Assembly (NCBI RefSeq): GCF_036032445.1
Contig: NZ_CP107932.1
Span: 1,738,501 to 1,802,500, forward strand
Length of the DNA stretch: 64,000 nucleotides
Source: Nocardia sp. NBC_00416
Lineage (GTDB): Bacteria; Actinomycetota; Actinomycetes; Mycobacteriales; Mycobacteriaceae
Reading direction: 5' to 3'
Below the pieces are notes generated by a model. The model was not told the DNA's origin. It made no database searches and worked only from the letters and a program-made list of their open reading frames with translations. Position numbers and translations under genes: made by a program. The stretch's first letter is position 1. Every line of letters starts with the position of its first letter. Positions 9,627 through 17,637 of the stretch are shown here, piece by piece.

Positions 9627-10334
9627 CTATGCGAGCCCGCCGCCATCCGCCGCGTCGGTATGGCGGCCCGGTGTCCCACCTCCTCCGGCCGGGGCCGACG
9701 GCACCGTCCGCGCCACGGCGATCGCACGGCCCAGGTAGAGCAGACCCGTCCACACATACACGGCTGTACCCCAGATCAGTAGTGCCCCGCCGAAGGCACG
9801 ACCGAAACCGTCTCCGGCCCAGTCCATCTGCCCGGCCAGCAGCCACGGCAGCGCCGACATGAGCGCGAAGGTGGCCGCCTTGCCCAGGTAGATGACCTCG
9901 GGCGGGTCGAGCCCGCGGCGCCGGTAGATCGGCAGCGTCAGGGTCAGCACCAGATCGCGGCCGATCAGCAGAGCCGCCACCCACCAGGGAACGAGGCCAC
10001 GGGCGACGAACCCGATCAGGGTGGTCACCAGGAAGAGCCGATCGACGAGGGGGTCCAGCAAGGCGCCGAGCCGCGACGACTGGTCCAGCAGACGGGCCAG
10101 TTTGCCGTCCAGGAAATCGGTCACGCCGCTGAGGATCAGCAGCGTGAACGCCCAGCCGTCGGCGTGTTCGACCAGTAGGAGCCACAGGAAGACCGGTATG
10201 CCGATCAACCGCAGCACGCTCAGGACGTTGGGCACGGTGAACAGGCGGTCCGACAACACCTGTCCGACCACACCGCGGGGATCCCGGTCCGCGGCCCCGG
10301 TATCGGATGCGCCGGTTCCCGAATCACTCATCAC
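9627..10334 (-). CDS. pgsA2: CDP-alcohol phosphatidyltransferase (PgsA2-like)
   Basis: The 235-residue membrane enzyme moves a phosphatidyl group from CDP-diacylglycerol to an alcohol. The CDP-alcohol signature is complete: DFLDGKLARLL, then G and PLVDR (the DxxDG..AR..G..D..D pattern, about residues 74-99). Five to six hydrophobic segments follow. Position next to gcvH matches M. tuberculosis pgsA2 (Rv1822), although Rv1823-Rv1825 are missing between them here. The acceptor (glycerol-3-phosphate or another) is not settled for PgsA2. GTG 10334 and ATG 10331 are equally good starts. Confidence 0.85.
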   Translation of the reverse strand: MMSDSGTGASDTGAADRDPRGVVGQVLSDRLFTVPNVLSVLRLIGIPVFLWLLLVEHADGWAFTLLILSGVTDFLDGKLARLLDQSSRLGALLDPLVDRLFLVTTLIGFVARGLVPWWVAALLIGRDLVLTLTLPIYRRRGLDPPEVIYLGKAATFALMSALPWLLAGQMDWAGDGFGRAFGGALLIWGTAVYVWTGLLYLGRAIAVARTVPSAPAGGGGTPGRHTDAADGGGLA

Positions 10335-10446
10335 ATGGCAGTGCTTACCGTATGGCGACCCACCTGCGCCAGCACACCCCGCGCATTATTCGATGAGTGA
10401 ATGAGTATGAAACCATCTCATCATCGACTCGGGTGAGAGGAAGATC

Positions 10447-12135
10447 ATGTCAGAGTTCGACTACGACGTCGTGGTCGTCGGATCGGGTTTCGGCGGAAGT
10501 GTCAGCGCGCTGCGGCTGACCGAAAAGGGATATCGCGTCGCGGTGCTCGAGGCCGGGCGGCGCTGGGACGCCGCGGATCTGCCCCGTACCAACTGGAATC
10601 TGCGCAAATCCATCTGGGCGCCGAAACTCGGCTGCACCGGACCGCAGCGGATCAGCGTGCTCGGCGGGTGCGCGGTGTTCTCCGGGGCCGGCGTGGGTGG
10701 GGGCTCACTCATCTACGGCAACACGCTCTACGAGCCGCTCACCGATTTCTACACCGACCGACAATGGGCGCATATCACCGACTGGCGGGCCGAACTCGCC
10801 CCGTACTACGACCAGGCGCGACGCATGCTCGGGGTCTCGACCAACCCCCGGACGACGCCGGCCGATGAGGTGATCCGCGACGTCGCCGCCGATATGGACG
10901 TCGCCGAGACCTTCCATCCGACGGAGGTCGGAGTCTTCTTCAACGAGGACGACCCCGGCGCCGAAGTCGCCGATCCGTACTTCGGCGGAGCCGGGCCGCG
11001 CCGCCAGGGCTGCGTGCACTGCGCCCGCTGCCTGACGGGCTGCCCGCACAACGCCAAGAACACCACCACCACCACCAACTACCTCTATCTCGCCGAACAG
11101 GCGGGCGCCACGGTGCACCCGCTCACGGCCGCCACCGCCGTGCGGCCGTTGCCGGAGGGCGGATACGCCGTCGACACCGAACGCCCGGACCGCTGGATCC
11201 GCACAGGCAAACGCACGTTCACCGCCGGACAGGTCGTCTTCGCGGGCGCGGCACTGGGCACCCAGCGACTGCTGCACCGCATGCGCGATCGGGGCGTCCT
11301 GCCGCGGATCTCCCCGCGACTGGGTGAACTCACCCGCAGCAACTCGGAGGCGATCCTCGCGGTGGTGAGCCGATCCCGGCGGGATTTCGCCGACGGTATC
11401 GCCATCACCTCCTCGATACATCCCGAGGCGAACACGCATATCGAGGTCTGCCACTACGGAAAGGGGCAGAACGCGCTGTTCCCCCTGTCGGCGCCGGTGA
11501 TCGACGGCGGAGCGTTCCGGGCGCTGCGCTTCCTGCTCGCGGCGGCCCGGCACCCGGTGGTGTTCCTGCGCAGTTTCAACGCCCGGCACGCCTCGGAGCG
11601 ATCGGTGATCCTGCTGGTGATGCAATCGCTGGACAACTCGCTCGCCTCGTTCCTGCACCGCGGCCGGCTGCGAACCGAACAGGGCACGGGTGAACCGAAC
11701 CCGACCTGGATACCGTTGGCACACGAGGTGGGACGGCGGTTCGCGGCGAAGATCGACGGGGACACCCACGGCCTCTACACCGATGTTCTCGACATCCCCG
11801 CCACCGCGCACTACATCGGCGGCTGCGTCATCGGCGACCGCCCGGAGGCCGGCGTCATCGACCCCTATCAGCGCGTCTACGGGTATCCGGGGCTGCATAT
11901 CGCCGACGGCTCCGCGGTGACCGCCAATCTCGGGGTGAACCCCTCGCTGACCATCACCGCACAGGCCGAGCGCGCCATGGCCTTCTGGCCCAACAAGGGT
12001 CAGGAGGACACCCGCCCGGGGCTCGGCACGCCGTATCAACTGATCGCCCCGGTCGCGCCCGCGCATCCGGTGGTCCCGGCCGCGGCGGTGGGGGCGCTGC
12101 GGCTGCCGATCACCCCGGCCCGGACCCGCACGTGA
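10447..12135 (+). CDS. choD: GMC-family cholesterol oxidase-like flavoenzyme (ChoD type)
   Basis: This 562-residue FAD oxidoreductase has an N-terminal dinucleotide motif VVVGSGFGGSVSALRL and, in the C-terminal part, HYIGGCVIGD and DGSAVTANLGVNPSLTI, typical of GMC sterol oxidases. A cysteine-rich CVHCARCLTGCPHNAKN stretch (about residues 190-206) is shared with ChoD-type enzymes. It probably oxidises a 3-beta-hydroxy sterol or a related alcohol. No export signal is visible, so it should be cytoplasmic or peripherally bound. GAGAGGAAG before the ATG supports the start. Actual substrate is uncertain: several ChoD homologues have weak cholesterol activity. Confidence 0.8.
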   Translation: MSEFDYDVVVVGSGFGGSVSALRLTEKGYRVAVLEAGRRWDAADLPRTNWNLRKSIWAPKLGCTGPQRISVLGGCAVFSGAGVGGGSLIYGNTLYEPLTDFYTDRQWAHITDWRAELAPYYDQARRMLGVSTNPRTTPADEVIRDVAADMDVAETFHPTEVGVFFNEDDPGAEVADPYFGGAGPRRQGCVHCARCLTGCPHNAKNTTTTTNYLYLAEQAGATVHPLTAATAVRPLPEGGYAVDTERPDRWIRTGKRTFTAGQVVFAGAALGTQRLLHRMRDRGVLPRISPRLGELTRSNSEAILAVVSRSRRDFADGIAITSSIHPEANTHIEVCHYGKGQNALFPLSAPVIDGGAFRALRFLLAAARHPVVFLRSFNARHASERSVILLVMQSLDNSLASFLHRGRLRTEQGTGEPNPTWIPLAHEVGRRFAAKIDGDTHGLYTDVLDIPATAHYIGGCVIGDRPEAGVIDPYQRVYGYPGLHIADGSAVTANLGVNPSLTITAQAERAMAFWPNKGQEDTRPGLGTPYQLIAPVAPAHPVVPAAAVGALRLPITPARTRT

Positions 12136-12206
12136 CGAGAGCGCTCGGGCCCTGCCCGCGGCGTGGCGGGTTCGCGGCCCACTCCGTTCGGTGACGCGGG
12201 TGTCGG

Positions 12207-12212
12207 TACCGT
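12207..12212 (+). promoter_or_regulatory. -10 element of a leaderless promoter for the DUF2252 gene
   Basis: TACCGT fits the actinobacterial TANNNT -10 consensus and ends exactly 6 bases before the GTG start at 12219, so transcription should begin at or next to the start codon. No Shine-Dalgarno is present. Confidence 0.5.
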
Positions 12213-12218
12213 TGCGAG

Positions 12219-13625
12219 GTGTCGAAGAGTCGTATCACGCTGCGGTCGTACACCCCCGCCGAAGAGGTGCTCGCCCGCGGTGCGGCCGTACGCGACCGGG
12301 TGCCGCGCACAGCCCGTGACCGCGCCGCCGGCGCCGCGGACCGGCCATCGGTGGTGGAGTTCGTCGAGGCCTCCAACCACGGCCGGATCGAGGATCTGAT
12401 CCCGCTGCGCATCGGCCGGATGATCGCGTCACCGTTCGCGTTCTACCGGGGCGCCGCGGGTCTGATGGCCATCGATCTGGCGAGCAGCCCGGATACCGGC
12501 TTCACGGCACAGCTCTGCGGAGACGCCCACGCCGGCAATTTCGGGCTGTACGGCACCTCGCGCGGCGAAATCGTCATGGACATCAATGATTTCGACGAAA
12601 CCGTCCGCGGCCCGTGGGAATGGGATCTGGAGCGGCTCGCGACCAGTCTGGTACTCGCGGGCCGGGTCGGCGGAGCGGATGAGGACGACTGCCGCACCGC
12701 CGCGCGAGACGCCGCCCGCAGCTACCGCCGCGCCGCGGCGGTGATGGCGGAGCGCCCCTTCCTGCAGACCTGGTCCGCGCTCGCCGACGAGTCGGTCCTC
12801 GACCGGGTCGAAGCCGACGATCTGCTGGACAACTACAAGAAAGCGGCCAAGAAGGCCCGGAAGAACAACAGCGACAAGGTCGTGCAGAAGTGGACCCATA
12901 TCGACGATCACGAGACCGGTATCGATAGTCACCGTTTCGTCAGTGATCCCCCCGTGCTCACCACGGTGACACAGGCGGTCGAGGACGCGGCGATCGACGC
13001 CCTCGAGCGCTACGGCGCGACGCTGCGCGAATCGCGGCGGGGACTGCTGTCCCGATTCGCGGTGGCCGATATCGCCTTCCGCATCGTCGGCACCGGCAGC
13101 GTCGGACTGCACAGCTACGTCGCGCTGCTACACGGCAATTCCGGGGAGGTGCTGGTGCTGCAGCTCAAGCAGGCCGCGCCCTCCTCGCTGGCGCCCGTGC
13201 TGGGGGTCCCCCCGCCCGAACACGAGGGTGAGCGAATAGTGCAGGGCGCCAGGCTGGTTCAGACCGAGACCGATATCCTGCTCGGCTGGACCACCATGTC
13301 GGTCCCCGCGCCCGGCGGTGGCAGCCGGGAACTGCCGTTCATCGTCCGCCAGTTCCGCAATCTCAAGGGCGCGATCGCACCCGAGGAATTGGCGCCGCAC
13401 GATCTCGACGACTACGGCCGCCTGGCCGGCGCGCTGCTGGCCCGCGCTCATGCACGCTCGCTCGATCCACGGCTGATCAGCGGCTATCTGGGTGATGACG
13501 CGGACTTCGACCGGGCGATCGCCGATTTCGCGGTGCGCTACGCCGACCGCACCGAGGCCGACCACGACGAACTCGTCGCCGCGGTTCGCGCCGGAAAACT
13601 TCCGGCGCAGGAACCGGACCGGTAG
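12219..13625 (+). CDS. DUF2252 family protein
   Basis: The 468-residue protein belongs to DUF2252, whose core resembles aminoglycoside phosphotransferase-like kinases. The LCGDAHAGNFGLY motif (about residue 103) and the DINDFDETVRGPWEWDLERLA block match the kinase-like HGD and D-containing loops, but no activity is established. A lysine-rich insert KKAAKKARKNN lies at about residue 208. No membrane segment is predicted by eye. The start is a GTG that appears leaderless. It lies alone between the sterol oxidase gene and a short operon-like pair. Confidence 0.85.
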   Translation: MSKSRITLRSYTPAEEVLARGAAVRDRVPRTARDRAAGAADRPSVVEFVEASNHGRIEDLIPLRIGRMIASPFAFYRGAAGLMAIDLASSPDTGFTAQLCGDAHAGNFGLYGTSRGEIVMDINDFDETVRGPWEWDLERLATSLVLAGRVGGADEDDCRTAARDAARSYRRAAAVMAERPFLQTWSALADESVLDRVEADDLLDNYKKAAKKARKNNSDKVVQKWTHIDDHETGIDSHRFVSDPPVLTTVTQAVEDAAIDALERYGATLRESRRGLLSRFAVADIAFRIVGTGSVGLHSYVALLHGNSGEVLVLQLKQAAPSSLAPVLGVPPPEHEGERIVQGARLVQTETDILLGWTTMSVPAPGGGSRELPFIVRQFRNLKGAIAPEELAPHDLDDYGRLAGALLARAHARSLDPRLISGYLGDDADFDRAIADFAVRYADRTEADHDELVAAVRAGKLPAQEPDR

Positions 13626-13686
13626 TTTCGAAGAGGCGCCGCGCAGCCGGCGCCGCCATGGGGTTCGGACGCGAAGGGCGGTCACC

Positions 13687-14577
13687 ATGCTCGTGCAGGT
13701 ACAGAACAGCACCGACAGCGTTGCCGAACGGGCCCTGCTCGATCGGCTCAGCGGCTGGGACGGCGCGGGAAGCCCGCAGGGGATCGCGACGGTGAACTGC
13801 GGACTGGCCCATCAGGGCGTCGCGCACCGGTTCGACGCCGTCGTGTGGACGCCCACCAGCTGTGTGGTCATCGATGTGGCGGGGCTGCGCTCCACGCACG
13901 GCGGTACCCTCCAGGTCCCGCTGACCGGGGAATGGACGCTCAACGGTGTCCGCGCCGAGCTGGAGAGCACTGACGACCGCTCGGTCCTGGACAGGTCGCG
14001 CGACCACACCTTCGCGCTGCAGACCTGGCTGGCCGCGCGCGGACTCGGACAGCGCGCCGTCCACGGGGTCGCGTTGATCGTGCCCCTGCAGGGGGCCCCG
14101 GTGCAGATCGAGCAGAAAGTGCACGATCCGAGTTTCGATGTGATCCTCGGCGACGACGGGGAGCGGCTCCGGCAGTATTTCGGTGTACTCGCGCAACGGG
14201 AGTCGCACCGCTGGACCGCCAACGATATCGCGATCGCCTTCCGGGGCATGGGGATGCTGCCGTATCTGCCGGCGCCGCAGCATCTGCTCGAGGAGGGGTT
14301 CCTGGGCCCGATCGACGTCACCCTGTGGCACGGGGGGCCCGCGCAGGCCGAGGCCGAGCAGTACGTCGAGGATCTCGCACTCGCCGAACGCGAGGCCGGG
14401 GTACGCCGCCTCCGCTCGCCCTGGTACAGCCCGTGGCGGCTGTATCCGCGGGAAGTGGGCGATATCGATTTCGGCCGTGCGGTCATGCGCGCGGCGTTCG
14501 CGATCGGCATGTTCGTCGCGATCGCCTGGATACTGTGGTTCGTGATCACCGCCGTACTCACCTACGGCCCGGGCTGA
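13687..14577 (+). CDS. Membrane-anchored hypothetical protein with NERD-like N-terminus
   Basis: This 296-residue protein is not firmly recognised. The N-terminal part (RFDAVVWTPTSCVVIDVAGL, then TGEWTLNG) has the strand pattern of nuclease-related NERD domains, but the catalytic Asp/Glu-x-Lys pattern is not clear. The middle has LWHGGPAQAEAEQYVEDL. The C-terminus has a single membrane span (about residues 272-292: AFAIGMFVAIAWILWFVI), placing the bulk in the cytoplasm or outside depending on topology. The ATG at 13687 has GAAGGG upstream. Treat the function as unknown. Confidence 0.65.
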   Translation: MLVQVQNSTDSVAERALLDRLSGWDGAGSPQGIATVNCGLAHQGVAHRFDAVVWTPTSCVVIDVAGLRSTHGGTLQVPLTGEWTLNGVRAELESTDDRSVLDRSRDHTFALQTWLAARGLGQRAVHGVALIVPLQGAPVQIEQKVHDPSFDVILGDDGERLRQYFGVLAQRESHRWTANDIAIAFRGMGMLPYLPAPQHLLEEGFLGPIDVTLWHGGPAQAEAEQYVEDLALAEREAGVRRLRSPWYSPWRLYPREVGDIDFGRAVMRAAFAIGMFVAIAWILWFVITAVLTYGPG

Positions 14578-14587
14578 CCCGGCCGGT

Positions 14588-14627
14588 CGCCCGGTCCCCG
14601 GCACGACCTGCACGGGACGACCGGGCG
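14588..14627. terminator. Hairpin between the hypothetical gene and the PAP2 gene
   Basis: Nine-bp arms CGCCCGGTC (14588-14596) and GACCGGGCG (14619-14627) with a 22-base loop follow the upstream stop codon. No U-tract. The -10 element of the next gene begins 6 bases later. Confidence 0.45.
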
Positions 14628-14632
14628 CTGGA

Positions 14633-14638
14633 TAGGGT
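14633..14638 (+). promoter_or_regulatory. -10 element of a leaderless promoter for the PAP2 gene
   Basis: TAGGGT ends 6 bases before the GTG start at 14645, the spacing expected for a leaderless transcript. No Shine-Dalgarno is seen. Confidence 0.5.
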
Positions 14639-14644
14639 CGGGTC

Positions 14645-15430
14645 GTGAGCACAGCATCCGGCGCGCCGGATCCGTTCCCCACGGACCGGCCGTACGACCG
14701 GGTCGGTCGCGCGAATGTCGGCCGCTCCGGGACGACGGACCCCACCGCCGCGCAACCCGCCGAATCGGACGGAACCGAATCGGGCACCGCCCCGGCCGAT
14801 TCACACCGCGGCGGACCACCGCACCCCGCGAGTCCGCTCGCCACCGCGCTGACCGCGGCCGCCGGGGCCACGGTGACAGCCGCGATTCCGCTGTCGTTCC
14901 CGCCCGGTGGCGGGCCGACCTCGTTCGATCTCGCGGTGAACGCGCAGGTGGATCCGCGGCTGGACCCGCGGCCCTGGGTGGCCGAGGTCCTGGCCCTGGC
15001 GACGAATACCGGTGTGGTGCTCGCGGTGCTGTGCGGCGGTGCCGCCTGGTTCGCGTGGCAGCGGAAATGGTGGGAGGCCGCGACCATGGTGGCGGTTCCC
15101 GAGGTCGCGGTCGCGATCAACGCCTGGGCGCTCAAACCGTGGTGGTCGCGGCCGCTGCAGGACTATCTCGCGTACCCCAGTGGCCATACCGTGCACCTGG
15201 TGTCGGTGGTGGCCACGCTGGTGCTGCTGCTCCGATCGGCGCGCGCCCGGATCGCGCTGACGGCAGTCACCGCGGTCGCGTGGTCCGGTGCGGGCATCGG
15301 CATGGTCGCGCTCGACTACCACCTGGCCACCGATATCGTGGGCGGCACGACGGCGGGTATCACGCTGGCCATCGTTCTGTACTGGGTGTCGGTGTACACC
15401 GCGCGGACTCTCGGCGCCCGGTCCGGCTGA
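14645..15430 (+). CDS. PAP2-superfamily membrane phosphatase
   Basis: The 261-residue protein has a 70-residue hydrophilic, low-complexity N-terminus and then about five membrane segments. The phosphatase signature reads KPWWSRP, YPSGH and, further on, LDYHLATDIVGG. The PSGH and H-x3-D parts are intact, whereas the arginine of the usual SR-x5-H motif is not obvious. Such enzymes remove phosphate from lipids such as phosphatidate or undecaprenyl diphosphate outside the membrane. The disordered N-terminal extension is unusual. Substrate is unknown. Confidence 0.8.
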   Translation: MSTASGAPDPFPTDRPYDRVGRANVGRSGTTDPTAAQPAESDGTESGTAPADSHRGGPPHPASPLATALTAAAGATVTAAIPLSFPPGGGPTSFDLAVNAQVDPRLDPRPWVAEVLALATNTGVVLAVLCGGAAWFAWQRKWWEAATMVAVPEVAVAINAWALKPWWSRPLQDYLAYPSGHTVHLVSVVATLVLLLRSARARIALTAVTAVAWSGAGIGMVALDYHLATDIVGGTTAGITLAIVLYWVSVYTARTLGARSG

Positions 15431-15455
15431 CCGGTACGGGCGCCGCCGTATTCGC

Positions 15456-17387
15456 CTACTGCCGTTCGTACACGCTCGCGTCGTCCAGCATCGCCGCGCC
15501 CAGCATGGACTCGGGCACCCCCAGCGCCTCGACCAGAGTGAACGCGTGCGGGCGGAGCCGGTCGACGAGTTCGTTCACGCCGCGGCGGATCGCCTTGGCC
15601 CGCTCCACCGAGATGAACCGATGCATGATGTACCAGGCCGAGTTCTCCTCCAGCAGCGAGTACACGTACAGGTCGCAGACGGTCTCGGCGAGCCGGCGGG
15701 CTTCCTCGTCCTCGATATCGGCGATGCCCTCGATGAACGCCTCCAGCACCAGCCGGTCGATATGCGCGGCGCCCGCGGCGAGGATATGGTCCTGGGCGTT
15801 GTTGAACGCCTCGAACGGTTCGGTCTCCTGCGCGCGAGCGCGCAACCGGTGTGCGGCGGTGCGGGTCAGATAGTCCTCGCGGTCCGCGAACAACTGGAGG
15901 TGGGTCGCGCGTTTGCCCAGGTCGCCCTCGTCGACCGTCTCGTCGCCGCGATCGCGCAGGGTCTGGATGAGCTGACGCACCCCGGACCGTTTCCGCACCA
16001 CGTCACCGGCCATGGTCGCGGCGAACCGGACCCAGCCCAGCGCGTCCAGATCGCGGACCTCGTCGGCGTAGGCGGTCAGGATCTCCTTGGCGACGAGCTG
16101 GGTGAGCACCACATTGTCACCCTCGAAGGTGGTGAACACATCCGTATCGGCCTTCAGGGTGACAAGCCTGTTCTCCGTCAGATATCCGGCGCCGCCGCAG
16201 GCCTCGCGGCATTCCTGGATGGCGCGGGTGGCATGCCGGGTCTGCGCCACCTTGAAGCCGGCCGCGCGTTTCTCCAGCGCGCGCTGCGCGCCGGGCGCGA
16301 GGTCCTGTCCCGTCTGCACCAGGTGCATCCGGCGGACCAGGTCGTTCTGCGCGAAGGACAGCGCGAAGGAGTGCGCGAGCAGCGGCAGCAGCCGCCGCTG
16401 ATGCATCCGGTAATCGAGGAGCAGGGTTTCCGCGCCGTCGTCCGGATCGCCGAACTGGCGGCGTTTCAGTGAATACCGCAGCGCGATACTCAGACCGACC
16501 CGGGCGCCGGCGGCCGCGGCCCCGCCCACGCTCACCCGGCCGCGGACCAGGGTGCCCAGGGTGGTGAAGAAGCGGCGGCTGGGGTTCTCGATCTCGGAGC
16601 TGTAGGTGCCGTCCGGCGCGACATCGGCGTAGCGGTTGAGCAGGTTCTCGCGGGGCACCCGCACCTGATCGAAGACGATACGGCCGTTGTCGACTCCGGG
16701 TAGCCCGCCTTTTCGGCCGCAGTCGGAGGTGGTGACGCCCGGCAGATCGTTGCCCTGCTCGTCACGGATCGGGACCAGCAGGCAGTGCACACCGTGGTCG
16801 CCGGAGGGGGTGCGCAGCTGCGCGAAGACCGCCGCCATCCGGGCGTGTTCGGCCGCACCGCCGATGTAGTCCTTGCGCGCCGACGGCGTGGGGGTGTGCA
16901 CCACGAATTCCTCGGTGGCCGGATCGTAGGTCGCGGTGGTCTCCAGATTCGCGACATCGCTGCCGTGCCCGGATTCGGTCATGGCGAAACAGCCGAGCAG
17001 ATCCAGTGAGATCAGGCGCAGGATGTGCTCTCGGTGCCGTTCGCTGCCCAGGTTCTCCACGGCGCCGCCGAACAGCCCCCACTGCACGCCCGCCTTCACC
17101 CAGAGCGAGAGGTCGGCGTAGGCGAGCATTTCCAGCCCGACGACGGCCGCGCCGGGTTCCCCGGTACCGCCGTGCTCGCGCCGGAATCCGCGTTCGGCGT
17201 ACCCCAGTTTCGCCAGCGCCCGCATCTGTTCCAGAACCCGGGCCCGCGCCGCGGGTAGATCGAGATCGGGATCGCCGGTGTATTCGCCCCCCGCGAGCTG
17301 GGTGCGGGCCTGCTCCCGGATCTCGCCCCACGGCCCGTCCAGTGCCTGACGTAAACGTTGCGCTGTCACAGTGCTGCCGGTGCTCAT
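15456..17387 (-). CDS. Acyl-CoA dehydrogenase / acyl-CoA oxidase-like flavoprotein
   Basis: At 643 residues this protein has the length and layout of acyl-CoA oxidases rather than four-helix acyl-CoA dehydrogenases. It has the flavin-binding CFAMTESGHGSD and the C-terminal CREACGGAGYL, YLTENRL and FTTFEGDNVVL blocks. It should introduce a trans-2 double bond into acyl-CoA; whether oxygen or an electron-transfer flavoprotein is the acceptor is not clear. The ATG at 17387 has a TAGGGT -10 element 7 bases upstream. Longer in-frame extensions lack family similarity. It is divergent from thrE. Confidence 0.85.
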   Translation of the reverse strand: MSTGSTVTAQRLRQALDGPWGEIREQARTQLAGGEYTGDPDLDLPAARARVLEQMRALAKLGYAERGFRREHGGTGEPGAAVVGLEMLAYADLSLWVKAGVQWGLFGGAVENLGSERHREHILRLISLDLLGCFAMTESGHGSDVANLETTATYDPATEEFVVHTPTPSARKDYIGGAAEHARMAAVFAQLRTPSGDHGVHCLLVPIRDEQGNDLPGVTTSDCGRKGGLPGVDNGRIVFDQVRVPRENLLNRYADVAPDGTYSSEIENPSRRFFTTLGTLVRGRVSVGGAAAAGARVGLSIALRYSLKRRQFGDPDDGAETLLLDYRMHQRRLLPLLAHSFALSFAQNDLVRRMHLVQTGQDLAPGAQRALEKRAAGFKVAQTRHATRAIQECREACGGAGYLTENRLVTLKADTDVFTTFEGDNVVLTQLVAKEILTAYADEVRDLDALGWVRFAATMAGDVVRKRSGVRQLIQTLRDRGDETVDEGDLGKRATHLQLFADREDYLTRTAAHRLRARAQETEPFEAFNNAQDHILAAGAAHIDRLVLEAFIEGIADIEDEEARRLAETVCDLYVYSLLEENSAWYIMHRFISVERAKAIRRGVNELVDRLRPHAFTLVEALGVPESMLGAAMLDDASVYERQ

Positions 17388-17394
17388 GCTTTCG

Positions 17395-17400
17395 ACCCTA
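17395..17400 (-). promoter_or_regulatory. -10 element for the acyl-CoA dehydrogenase gene
   Basis: On the minus strand TAGGGT ends 7 bases before the ATG at 17387, consistent with a leaderless transcript. Confidence 0.4.
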
Positions 17401-17624
17401 GCCGGGGCTCCGGACCGGCGGGGTTCACGGACACGCGACGGTGTAACGAGGGACACACAGCGTTGTAACGCCCGAGAACCGGGTATCGACGACCTGAATG
17501 ACACGCCAGGTCAAGGCCGTGTTCGGGCCTCTATGTCCAGACGAAATGTCAAATAAACCAGGACGTAACAAACGTCACAATTCCAGAGCCCGTTTTGCGG
17601 TGGGCAAGAGGCACCTTCGGCCAC

Positions 17625-17630
17625 TACCTT
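17625..17630 (+). promoter_or_regulatory. -10 element for the thrE-like gene
   Basis: TACCTT ends 7 bases before the ATG at 17638; no Shine-Dalgarno is seen, so the transcript is probably leaderless. Confidence 0.4.
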
Positions 17631-17637
17631 CGCGGCT

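Noticed and set aside
10705..12066. Antisense frame across the cholesterol oxidase gene
   Set aside because: No recognisable motif and composition typical of a mirror frame.
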